Assembly (NCBI GenBank): GCA_026004655.1
Contig: BPJO01000005.1
Coordinates: forward strand, 62,001-126,000
From: Phycisphaerae bacterium
Lineage (GTDB): Bacteria > Planctomycetota > Phycisphaerae > Tepidisphaerales > Tepidisphaeraceae
Length of the DNA: 64,000 bases
Direction: 5' to 3'
The notes under the pieces were generated by a model, which saw only the letters and a program-made list of their open reading frames with translations, did no database searches and was not told where the DNA came from. Below are positions 56,076 through 64,000 of this stretch, piece after piece; position 1 is the stretch's first letter, and every line of letters begins with the position of its first letter. The position numbers and the translations under genes were made by a program.

Positions 56076-57566
56076 ATGAAAAGCAAATATATTTTGGCGG
56101 GGTGTGTTTTGGCCGTTGTGACGAGTGTATGGGGTCAGGAAGCACCCGAACCCGGTCAGATTCCGCCGCTTCCGCCAAGGTTGCCCGAAGGAGTTCCTCC
56201 GGCATTTCCCGGAGCCTGGGGTGGAGGAATGTTTACAACAGGTGGGCGGGGCGGAAAAGTACTCTTTGTCACCAATCTGAATGATTCGGGAGAAGGATCG
56301 TTTCGCGCCGCTGCAGAGGCGGAAGGGAAACGAATTGTTATTTTCCGCGTTGCCGGGATCATTCATTTGCAATCCAACATCAATATCAACCATCCGGACA
56401 TCACGATCGCGGGACAGTCTGCACCGGGCGACGGGATTTGTATTGCCGGGGCCTCAATTAATATCAACACCGAAAACGTGATCCTCAGACATATCCGTGT
56501 GCGTCGGGGCAAACCCGAAGGCGGACAGGGATCGGACAATATCGGAGGCAACCCGATTCGTAATATCATCATCGACCACTGCTCGGCTAGTTGGGGAATG
56601 GATGAGAATCTTTCGCTGTACCGTTACATGCGTCCGAATCCGGACGGGTCGCAGACCAAGCTTCCTGTCCATAACCTGACGATCCAGAACTGTATCAGTT
56701 CCGAAGCCTTGAACGCAGGAAATCACGCGTTTGGTGGGACTTGGGGCGGCGAAAACTCGACATTCCATCATAACTTGTTTGCCTGCAACACCGCTCGGAA
56801 TCCCTCGATCGGGATGAGCGGAGAGTTTGATTTCCGGAACAACGTGATCTTCAACTGGGGACACCGCACGATGGACGGAGGAGACGAGACCTCGATGGTC
56901 AATGTGATTAATAATTACTACAAGTCTGGTCCGGCTTCACGACCCGAAATGCGGAACACAATTGTCCGTATCGAAGAACGTTCGATGTATTCCCCCGGTC
57001 GTCGGTGGGAAAAGCAAACTTGGTATCCCAAACAGGCCAATCGACCGGGAAAGTGGTATGTGGCTGGGAATTATATTCACGGTTTTCCAGAGGAAACCCA
57101 AAACAACTGGTTGGCGATGCGTGGACCGGAACAGCTTGCCAGGGTGAACACGCCTTTCGAAGCGTGGCCCGTGCCCCAACAGACCGCACAGCAAGCTTAC
57201 GAAACAGTCCTGGCCAAGGCCGGTGCCACACTCCCCAAACGTGATGCTGTTGATGCCCGGGTCATCGAAATGGTTCGAACCGGAAATGTCACGACCGGAA
57301 ACGGGATTATCAATGACCCCGCGGAAGTCGGCGGATACCCCGAATACAAGTTTGAGCCCAAAGAAGTTCCGGTCGATTCGGACAACGACGGAATGCCTGA
57401 TGACTATGAAACCAAACACGGATTGAATCCCCAGGATCCTTCCGATGGCCCGATGGACACGGATAAGGACGGATACACAAATGTCGAAGAGTATCTCAAC
57501 GGAACTAGTGCCAGCGAGTACGTGGACTACAGCAATCTGGATAACAACGTTTGTCCGATCAGCTGA
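56076..57566 (+). CDS. secreted pectate lyase with C-terminal Ca-binding type-3-like repeats
   Basis: FPGAWGGGMFTTGGRGGKVLFVTNLNDSGEGSFRAA, NVILRHIRVRRG, IIDHCSASWGMDE; DSDNDGMPDDYETKHGLNPQDPSDGPMDTDKDGYTNVEEYLNG. Confidence 0.9.
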   Translation: MKSKYILAGCVLAVVTSVWGQEAPEPGQIPPLPPRLPEGVPPAFPGAWGGGMFTTGGRGGKVLFVTNLNDSGEGSFRAAAEAEGKRIVIFRVAGIIHLQSNININHPDITIAGQSAPGDGICIAGASININTENVILRHIRVRRGKPEGGQGSDNIGGNPIRNIIIDHCSASWGMDENLSLYRYMRPNPDGSQTKLPVHNLTIQNCISSEALNAGNHAFGGTWGGENSTFHHNLFACNTARNPSIGMSGEFDFRNNVIFNWGHRTMDGGDETSMVNVINNYYKSGPASRPEMRNTIVRIEERSMYSPGRRWEKQTWYPKQANRPGKWYVAGNYIHGFPEETQNNWLAMRGPEQLARVNTPFEAWPVPQQTAQQAYETVLAKAGATLPKRDAVDARVIEMVRTGNVTTGNGIINDPAEVGGYPEYKFEPKEVPVDSDNDGMPDDYETKHGLNPQDPSDGPMDTDKDGYTNVEEYLNGTSASEYVDYSNLDNNVCPIS

Positions 57567-57591
57567 GAAATCTCCTTATCTCATCATCCTG

Positions 57592-57637
57592 CATCTGCTT
57601 TCGGTGCTTTCGTTCATCGAGAAAGCAGATGTTTTTT
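57592..57637 (+). terminator. Rho-independent terminator downstream of pectate lyase gene
   Basis: CATCTGCTTTC...GAAAGCAGATG followed by TTTTTT. Confidence 0.85.
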
Positions 57638-57810
57638 GTTCTTGAAAGCTCGAAAAAAATTAGCTTTTTTAGATTTCAGTCGCGCAACACCTCCGACCAT
57701 GAAATTTAAAAAAACAGGCCGATTTTTGGGGGATTTTTTGCACGCTGCTGCGCTTCTTCAATGACAAACGCGCACCAGAGTCAGGTCATAGTGAAGGGTA
57801 GAAACGCCGG

Positions 57811-58689
57811 TCAGTTCGACTCGTCCGAAGGGATGGCTACGAACTTTTGGAGCATTGATGTGAGTTGATCGAGAGTGTAAGGCGTCGAAGTATTCAAAGG
57901 AAGATATACCCCCTGATTGTGGGAGGAATCAATAATGAGCAACTGGTCTCCGATGGTCAGATACCCCATTTCTTGAGGCTGGTGTCCGGTGACGATGAGT
58001 TTTGCGTTAACTTTTTCGGCGAAACTTGCGATCCCGGTTTCGGAGTATTTGCGTCCCCAGATCAGTTGATAAACCGGTCCAACACGTTTTTTGTAATCCT
58101 GACTGGTCAGGGGGCTTCGACCGAAGACAGAATAATCATAATTCGGGATCTGATCGTCTGTAGGCAGGCTATGGCTGAACCACAGCCCGTTCGGACACCG
58201 AACTGCCAGAGGGAGAGAAAGAAGAAACTCGGTAATTGCCAGTTGGACGCTCATATGAGCGGAGGGAAAGTCTTTCTTGATTCCTTTGTTGAATGCTTCG
58301 CAGACACTAAGACCGGCCTTCATGATGCCTTCTCCATGAATCTGGGCCAGGTCGTGGTTGGCAAAGAGGAAATGAACTTGATCAGGAAAATTGCATTTTA
58401 GTTCCGCAGCCTGGAGTAGCATTTTCCAGCTGTCCTCAGCACCGTCAGGTCCGATATGATCTCCGTGAATCAATTCATGAAGGATCAGATGTCTTTGGGG
58501 ATTTTGATCGAGTTTAGCAAAGGAAATCAGTTTTCTGAAGTTGGTCCGATGGTCATGGATGTCCCCGGTCATCCAGACTTCATGATCGGATGGTAGTTCC
58601 ACGATTTGGCCGGTCCGATAACGGTCCAGCAGGTTTTCTTCTTTGGCTGATTCGAACGATTCGATGACCTGGTCTGAATTAATGGACAT
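57811..58689 (-). CDS. calcineurin-like metallophosphoesterase
   Basis: MTGDIHDHRTNF, LIHGDHIGPDG, FLFANHDLAQIHG, LIVTGHQPQ metal-binding motif series. Confidence 0.85.
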   Translation of the reverse strand: MSINSDQVIESFESAKEENLLDRYRTGQIVELPSDHEVWMTGDIHDHRTNFRKLISFAKLDQNPQRHLILHELIHGDHIGPDGAEDSWKMLLQAAELKCNFPDQVHFLFANHDLAQIHGEGIMKAGLSVCEAFNKGIKKDFPSAHMSVQLAITEFLLSLPLAVRCPNGLWFSHSLPTDDQIPNYDYSVFGRSPLTSQDYKKRVGPVYQLIWGRKYSETGIASFAEKVNAKLIVTGHQPQEMGYLTIGDQLLIIDSSHNQGVYLPLNTSTPYTLDQLTSMLQKFVAIPSDESN

Positions 58690-58806
58690 GAAACAGTTGT
58701 ACCTAATTGAGTCGAAGAGGCAATAAACCGATGAGATGATTGAAGAACCGTCCAGGGGTGTAGAGACAGATTATGGACGGTCAACAATTGGAATGAACTG
58801 AAAACC

Positions 58807-60069
58807 ATGGTTGTTCAGAACACGCCCAACGCATACGCGCCACGTTGCCGCTTTTGCAGCACGCCTTTGGTGCACACTTTTGTGGATCTGGGAACCAGTC
58901 CGCCTTGTCAAAGGCATGTCACGCCGCAGCGGTTCAATCATGCTGAGGCGTTTTATCCATTGCATGTGTATGTCTGTCATCGATGTTTTCTGGTGCAATT
59001 ACCACAATATGTTGAACGGGAGGAATTGTTCGACGATCAGTACGCGTATTTCAGCAGTTATTCCGAATCCTGGTTAAAACACGCTCAGGAATACACCCGA
59101 AAAATGATCCAGAGGTTTGGTCTTGATGACAAGAAGCGTGTGGTTGAGGTCGCTAGTAATGACGGGTATCTGCTTCAGTATTTTGTTCAGAAAGGGATCC
59201 CTTGTTTGGGTATCGAACCCACAGCCAACACGGCGCGAGAGGCAGAGAAAAAGGGAGTCCGATCGTTAGTGAAGTTTTTCGGAAAGGAAACGGCACGGGA
59301 AGTCCGTCAAACGTTCGGTCCTGCAGATCTACTTTTGGGTAATAATGTGCTGGCACATGTCCCGGACATCAATGATTTCGTGGAAGGTTTCAAGATCCTG
59401 TTGGCAGACCGGGGGGTTATCACGGTCGAGTTTCCGGTCCTGCACAAACTGATTGAAAACAACTATTTTGACACGATCTATCACGAGCATTTCAGCTATC
59501 TGTCCTTCACCACCGTGGAAACCATTTTTGCGCACCACGGATTGGTGTTGTTTGACGTGGAACGTTTAAACACACACGGCGGATCAGTTCGCATCTACGC
59601 CAGACACGTGTCGGACACTTCCAAACCCGTCAACGAAAACGTTATCGCGATGCGTCAGTACGAAAAACAGGCCGGTCATTTCGACCTCAACTATTACTCG
59701 GCGTTCGGCGAGAAAGTCCGTGAGACTAAACGACGAATTCTCGAGTTTCTGATCCGTGTCAAACGCGAAGGAAAAAAGATTGCAGGTTACGGAGCCCCCG
59801 GAAAAGGCAACACACTGCTGAACTACTGCGGGATCCGAACGGATTTCATTGATTTTACGGTCGATCGAAATCCTCACAAACAGAATAACTATCTTCCGGG
59901 GAGCCGGATCCCGATTTTGCCCCCCGAAGCACTGAAAGAGCATCGACCGGACTATCTGTTCATTCTGGTATGGAACCTGAAAGATGAAGTGATGAACCAG
60001 ACCAAGTTCATTCGAGAGTGGGGAGGAAAGTTTGTCGTCCCGCTTCCGGAACTTCAGGTCTTGAACTGA
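58807..60069 (+). CDS. sugar C-methyltransferase-type SAM methyltransferase with N-terminal Zn motif
   Basis: CRFCSTPLVHTFVDLGTSPPCQ...CHRCFLVQLPQYV; VVEVASNDGYLLQYFVQKGIPCLGIEPTANTAREAEKKG; AGYGAPGKGNTLLNYCGI. Confidence 0.92.
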   Translation: MVVQNTPNAYAPRCRFCSTPLVHTFVDLGTSPPCQRHVTPQRFNHAEAFYPLHVYVCHRCFLVQLPQYVEREELFDDQYAYFSSYSESWLKHAQEYTRKMIQRFGLDDKKRVVEVASNDGYLLQYFVQKGIPCLGIEPTANTAREAEKKGVRSLVKFFGKETAREVRQTFGPADLLLGNNVLAHVPDINDFVEGFKILLADRGVITVEFPVLHKLIENNYFDTIYHEHFSYLSFTTVETIFAHHGLVLFDVERLNTHGGSVRIYARHVSDTSKPVNENVIAMRQYEKQAGHFDLNYYSAFGEKVRETKRRILEFLIRVKREGKKIAGYGAPGKGNTLLNYCGIRTDFIDFTVDRNPHKQNNYLPGSRIPILPPEALKEHRPDYLFILVWNLKDEVMNQTKFIREWGGKFVVPLPELQVLN

Positions 60070-60115
60070 TCATGTGTCTGAAAGCACCAAGCTCGACAGG
60101 AAAAAGAGGTGACCG

Positions 60116-60928
60116 ATGAAGGTTGTGATATTCTGCGGCGGACAGGGCCTGAGACTTAGGGATTATTCCGAAAACACACCAAAGCCAATGGTCCCGGTGG
60201 GTTATCGACCGATCATCTGGCATCTCATGAAGTATTATGCGCATTACGGACACAAGGAGTTCATTCTCTGTCTCGGATACCGAGCCGACGTCATCAAGGA
60301 CTACTTTCTCAGGTACAACGAATGCACGACCAACGATTTCGTGCTGACAAAGGGTGGACGAGACCTGCAACTTCTCAGCAGCGATATCAGTGATTGGAAG
60401 ATTACCTTTGTTGACACCGGTATGGATGCCAACGTCGGTCAGCGACTTTGCGCGGTGAGAAAGCACCTTGATAACGATCCTGTATTCCTCGCCAATTACG
60501 CAGACTGTCTCACGGACGCGCCCTTGCCTGAAATGATCGAGCAGTTCGAGAAGACGGACGCTGTTGCATCGTTTCTTTCAGTCATTCCACCGTATACATT
60601 TCACTCGGTTCGACAGAATGAAGCCGGTGAAGTTGTTGATCTAGTGGATGTTGTCCATATGGATCTTTGGATCAACGGGGGTTATCAAATCTATCGACGG
60701 GAAATTTTCGATTACTTTCAACCTGGAGATGACATGATCCCGACGGTATATCGTCGACTGGCCGCTGCGAAAAAATTGATTACCTACCGTCATCATGGTT
60801 TCTGGGCATGCATGGATACATTCAAGGAAAAAATGGTACTCGATGATCTCGAAGCCAAAGGTCAAGCCCCGTGGAAGGTTTGGCGCAGGTCCGCGTCGAC
60901 AATCGCAAACGTCAAAAGAACCGCCTGA
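60116..60928 (+). CDS. rfbF: glucose-1-phosphate cytidylyltransferase-like nucleotidyltransferase
   Basis: MKVVIFCGGQGLRLRDYSENTPKPMVPVGYRPIIWHLMKYYAHYGHKEFILCLGY, YADCLTDAPLPEMI, HHGFWACMDTFKE. Confidence 0.88.
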   Translation: MKVVIFCGGQGLRLRDYSENTPKPMVPVGYRPIIWHLMKYYAHYGHKEFILCLGYRADVIKDYFLRYNECTTNDFVLTKGGRDLQLLSSDISDWKITFVDTGMDANVGQRLCAVRKHLDNDPVFLANYADCLTDAPLPEMIEQFEKTDAVASFLSVIPPYTFHSVRQNEAGEVVDLVDVVHMDLWINGGYQIYRREIFDYFQPGDDMIPTVYRRLAAAKKLITYRHHGFWACMDTFKEKMVLDDLEAKGQAPWKVWRRSASTIANVKRTA

Positions 60929-60930
60929 TC

Positions 60931-61563
60931 ATGACACCACTGAAAGGTTTCCAATCCGTCCGCAAGATGTTATGTCTTGGGGCCCATTCGGATGACATCG
61001 AAATCGGATGCGGCGCTACCATTTTATATCTGCAGAAGCTGAATCCTGATCTGAAGATCCGATGGGTTTGCTTCAGCGGAATGGATACCGAACGAGAGGT
61101 CGAAGCTGAGGCTTCCGCGCGTGCCTTCGCACCGTCAGCAACATTCGAATGTATGAGTTTTCCGGATCGCTTTTTTCCGTCTCATCATGTTCAGATCAAA
61201 CAGTCGATGGAAGTGCTCAAAGATTTTTCGCCAGACCTGATTTTTACTCATTCCCGCGAAGATCGACATCAGGATCACCGAGTGATCAATGAGATCACCT
61301 GGAACGCATTTCGCTCCCATCAGATCCTGGAATACGAAATTCCCAAGTGGGACGGAGATCTCCAACAGACGAATCTTTATGTACGGATCGATTCCGAATT
61401 GTTAAGTCAGAAAATTCGGCTACTGATGACGCATTTCGGATCCCAGAGAAGTAAACACTGGTTTGACGAGGAAACTTTCCGATCGTTGGCCAGAATTCGC
61501 GGGTTGGAATGCAATGCTCGATACGCTGAAGCGTTTATCGTTCGGAAACTGGTTCTGGAATGA
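60931..61563 (+). CDS. PIG-L family deacetylase
   Basis: MLCLGAHSDDIEIGCGATIL, FTHSREDRHQDHRVINEITWNAFR. Confidence 0.92.
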   Translation: MTPLKGFQSVRKMLCLGAHSDDIEIGCGATILYLQKLNPDLKIRWVCFSGMDTEREVEAEASARAFAPSATFECMSFPDRFFPSHHVQIKQSMEVLKDFSPDLIFTHSREDRHQDHRVINEITWNAFRSHQILEYEIPKWDGDLQQTNLYVRIDSELLSQKIRLLMTHFGSQRSKHWFDEETFRSLARIRGLECNARYAEAFIVRKLVLE

Positions 61564-61577
61564 GACGGGGGTGATGA

Positions 61578-62663
61578 ATGAACGAGTTATTGGAAAAAGT
61601 GTTTCGAGGGAAAAAAGTTCTGGTTACGGGACACACCGGATTTAAAGGACCCTGGTTGCTGGCGATACTCCATCTTTTGAGAGCAGAGGTGACCGGTTAT
61701 GGTCTGGCTCCTGAGACAAAGCCGTCACTTTACTATCTGATCGGTGGAGATCGATTGTGTCGATCCGTTATCGGAGATCTGACCGATCGGGAAAAGTTGA
61801 AACAGGTGGTGGATGAATTTGAACCCGATTTCATCATCCACATGGGCGCGCAATCCCTTGTTCGTCGGTCGTATCGTGAACCGTTGGAAACATTTCAAAG
61901 CAATATCACCGGGACGATTCATCTTTTGGATGTGTTGAGGTTTTATGAAAAACCTTGTCAGGTCGTAATCGTCACCACGGACAAGGTATATGCTGAGTCG
62001 GGAACGGGAATGCCGTATCAAGAAACCGATCGGATCGGTGGTCATGACCCGTACAGCACGTCCAAAGCCTGCTGCGAGCTGGTGACCGAGTGTTATCGTT
62101 TGAGTTATTTCCACCCGGAAAAGATCGATCAGCACGGAAAGTCGATCGCCACGGCCCGGGCAGGAAATGTAATCGGGGGGGGAGACTGGTGCGAAGACAG
62201 GTTGATGCCGGATGTTGTTCGCGCCATGTCCCACGGTGAAGCAGTTCGCATCAGAAATCCTCGTTCGGTTCGTCCGTGGCAGCATGTGCTTGAACCGTTG
62301 ACGGGATATTTGATGCTGGGCGCACACCAGTCGAGGGATCCGGCTGGGTCGGCTGAGGGATTTAACTTCGGACCGGATCTTCAGGACACACTGGAAGTCG
62401 AACAGGTCGTTCAGTTGGCGCTGAAAGCCTGGGGTTCGGGGCGTTATTTTTGTGAAGTGGATTCGCACGCGCCACATGAGGCGGCATTGCTACGATTGGA
62501 TAGCTCTAAAGCCAAATCCCGACTCGGATGGAAACCCCGATGGAACGCGCATACAGCTGTCCTTCGAACAGTTCAATGGTACAGGCATGTTCTCGAAGAC
62601 CCCCGCGACGCGCTGGATTACACCTTCCATCAGATTCAAGAGTATTTCAACACCAGATCCTGA
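61578..62663 (+). CDS. rfbG: CDP-glucose 4,6-dehydratase
   Basis: KKVLVTGHTGFKGPWLLAILHLLRAEVTGYGLAPETKPSLY, MGAQSLVRRSYREPLETFQSNITGTIHLLD, DPYSTSKACCELV. Confidence 0.95.
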   Translation: MNELLEKVFRGKKVLVTGHTGFKGPWLLAILHLLRAEVTGYGLAPETKPSLYYLIGGDRLCRSVIGDLTDREKLKQVVDEFEPDFIIHMGAQSLVRRSYREPLETFQSNITGTIHLLDVLRFYEKPCQVVIVTTDKVYAESGTGMPYQETDRIGGHDPYSTSKACCELVTECYRLSYFHPEKIDQHGKSIATARAGNVIGGGDWCEDRLMPDVVRAMSHGEAVRIRNPRSVRPWQHVLEPLTGYLMLGAHQSRDPAGSAEGFNFGPDLQDTLEVEQVVQLALKAWGSGRYFCEVDSHAPHEAALLRLDSSKAKSRLGWKPRWNAHTAVLRTVQWYRHVLEDPRDALDYTFHQIQEYFNTRS

Positions 62664-62664
62664 T

Positions 62665-63195
62665 ATGCATCTGACCCGAACCAGCATCGAAGGGGTATAT
62701 GTGGTGGACATTGAACCGACCACTGATGAACGGGGATTTTTTGCCCGGTGTTGGGATTATGACCGTATAGTGGAGCAGGGTCTTGATCCTCGGATCAGTT
62801 TGATTGCAGTGACGCACAATCCGCAAGCGGGTACGCTCCGGGGAATGCATTATCAGCTTCCGCCTTTCGCGGAGACAAAGTGGGTTCGAGTGACACGCGG
62901 TGCGATCTTTGACGTTGCTTTGGATCTTCGAAAGGATTCACCCACGTATTTACGATGGCACGGCGAAGTGTTGTCGGCAGAGAATCATAAGCAACTTTAT
63001 ATCCCCACAGGCTGTGCCCACGGCTATCTGACACTCGAGCCTGATTCCGAACTGATATATCTGTTGTCTTCGCCTTATTCAGCGGAACATGCGCGGGGAG
63101 TTCGATATAACGATCCTCGGTTCGGTATTCGTTGGCCCGTCGAGGTTCGATGCATTTCGGCTAGAGATGCTGGTTATCCTGATTACACGGACTAA
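62665..63195 (+). CDS. rfbC: dTDP-4-dehydrorhamnose 3,5-epimerase family protein
   Basis: IEGVYVVDIEPTTDERGFFARCWD, GTLRGMHYQLPPFAETKWVRVTRGAIFDVALDLRKDSPTYLRW, YIPTGCAHGYLTL. Confidence 0.93.
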   Translation: MHLTRTSIEGVYVVDIEPTTDERGFFARCWDYDRIVEQGLDPRISLIAVTHNPQAGTLRGMHYQLPPFAETKWVRVTRGAIFDVALDLRKDSPTYLRWHGEVLSAENHKQLYIPTGCAHGYLTLEPDSELIYLLSSPYSAEHARGVRYNDPRFGIRWPVEVRCISARDAGYPDYTD

Positions 63196-63198
63196 ACG

Positions 63199-64000
63199 AT
63201 GATCGAGCCGTCTGTGACAAGTTCTGCTGACACCATGATGTCATTAGCGCGTCAGATGTATCCCATTTGTCGTTCGATTACTGGCAACGGTCTTCGTCAG
63301 AGTCTGCGGATGATATCGGAGCGTATTCCGCTGGAATTGTCTGAAATACCGACCGGAACACAGGTATTTGACTGGACTGTCCCGGAAGAATGGAATCTGA
63401 ACTACGCAACGTTGACGGATCCGAATGGAAAAGTGATTGCTGACACTCGGGTGCACAATCTTCACGTGCTGAATTATTCCGAACCGAAGCACGCGAGAAT
63501 GAGCTTGGAAGAACTGCGTCCGCACCTGTTTTCGTTACCCGATCATCCCGATTGGATTCCGTATCGGACAAGTTATTACGCGAGGAACTGGGGATTTTGT
63601 TTGCCTTATCGAGTCGTTGAAACCCTTCATCCGGGGGAATACGAGGTTCGGATCGACACTCGATTATCATCAGGCGCCTTGACCTATGGAGAGTGCTGTC
63701 TCAAAGGTCAGATGGATGATGAGGTATTGTTCAGCGCCCATGTGTGTCATCCGTCATTGGCGAACGACAACCTGAGTGGGATTGTGTTGGCTGTGGCGCT
63801 GGCACAATGGTTGATGAGTCAGAAGCGTCGATACACCTACCGGTTTATCTTCGCGCCGGGGACGATCGGTTCTCTCTGCTGGCTGGCCAACAACAGACAA
63901 ACGATATCCAGGATCACTCATGGATTGGTTCTTTCGTGTCTGGGGGATTCTGGTTCGATCACGTACAAACGGTCTCGTCAGGGATCGGCTGAGATTGACC
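63199..64000 (+). CDS. DUF4910/aminopeptidase-like protein, 3' truncated by window edge
   Basis: MIEPSVTSSADTMMSLARQMYPICRSITGNGLRQSL, FDWTVPEEWNL, VLFSAHVCHPSLANDNLSGIVLAVALA; open to right edge, absent from ORF track. Confidence 0.85.
   Translation, partial: MIEPSVTSSADTMMSLARQMYPICRSITGNGLRQSLRMISERIPLELSEIPTGTQVFDWTVPEEWNLNYATLTDPNGKVIADTRVHNLHVLNYSEPKHARMSLEELRPHLFSLPDHPDWIPYRTSYYARNWGFCLPYRVVETLHPGEYEVRIDTRLSSGALTYGECCLKGQMDDEVLFSAHVCHPSLANDNLSGIVLAVALAQWLMSQKRRYTYRFIFAPGTIGSLCWLANNRQTISRITHGLVLSCLGDSGSITYKRSRQGSAEID

Overview
Chromosomal window of a Planctomycetota-like (probably Phycisphaerae) bacterium. The assignment rests on 16S features, a divergent LEPR-like N-terminal motif, pseudopilin/AraC and pectate-lyase families, and a 16S gene with no linked 23S. 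It is mostly housekeeping: ybaB, dnaX, rlmI-like, accA, tyrA-like, lpxD, ompH/skp, pstSCAB, rpsR, der, 16S rRNA, nuoC, tilS-xseB-ispA, a second pstB with phoU, and gltB. It also holds a LacI plus polysaccharide-lyase locus, Cys-rich small secreted proteins, an RTX protein, and a CDP-sugar/polysaccharide cluster running off the right edge. No CRISPR array, transposase or tRNA was recognised. Best leads: (1) a 1620-aa protein that appears to join two FHA domains and a long acidic linker to a two-TM, coiled-coil polysaccharide-co-polymerase-like module, just upstream of the sugar cluster; (2) an A9 / A-AAA-AAG slippery site in dnaX whose -1 frame stops one codon later, matching the E. coli gamma/tau geometry; (3) a solitary 16S gene with tandem promoters, boxA, flanking processing stem and its own terminator; (4) PstC and PstA permeases with extra extracytoplasmic domains, PstC's looking lipoyl/barrel-sandwich-like; (5) a CxxC-array secreted protein beside a second Cys/His-rich one. 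gltB (twice) and ispA carry single-base homopolymer insertions that look like sequence errors.
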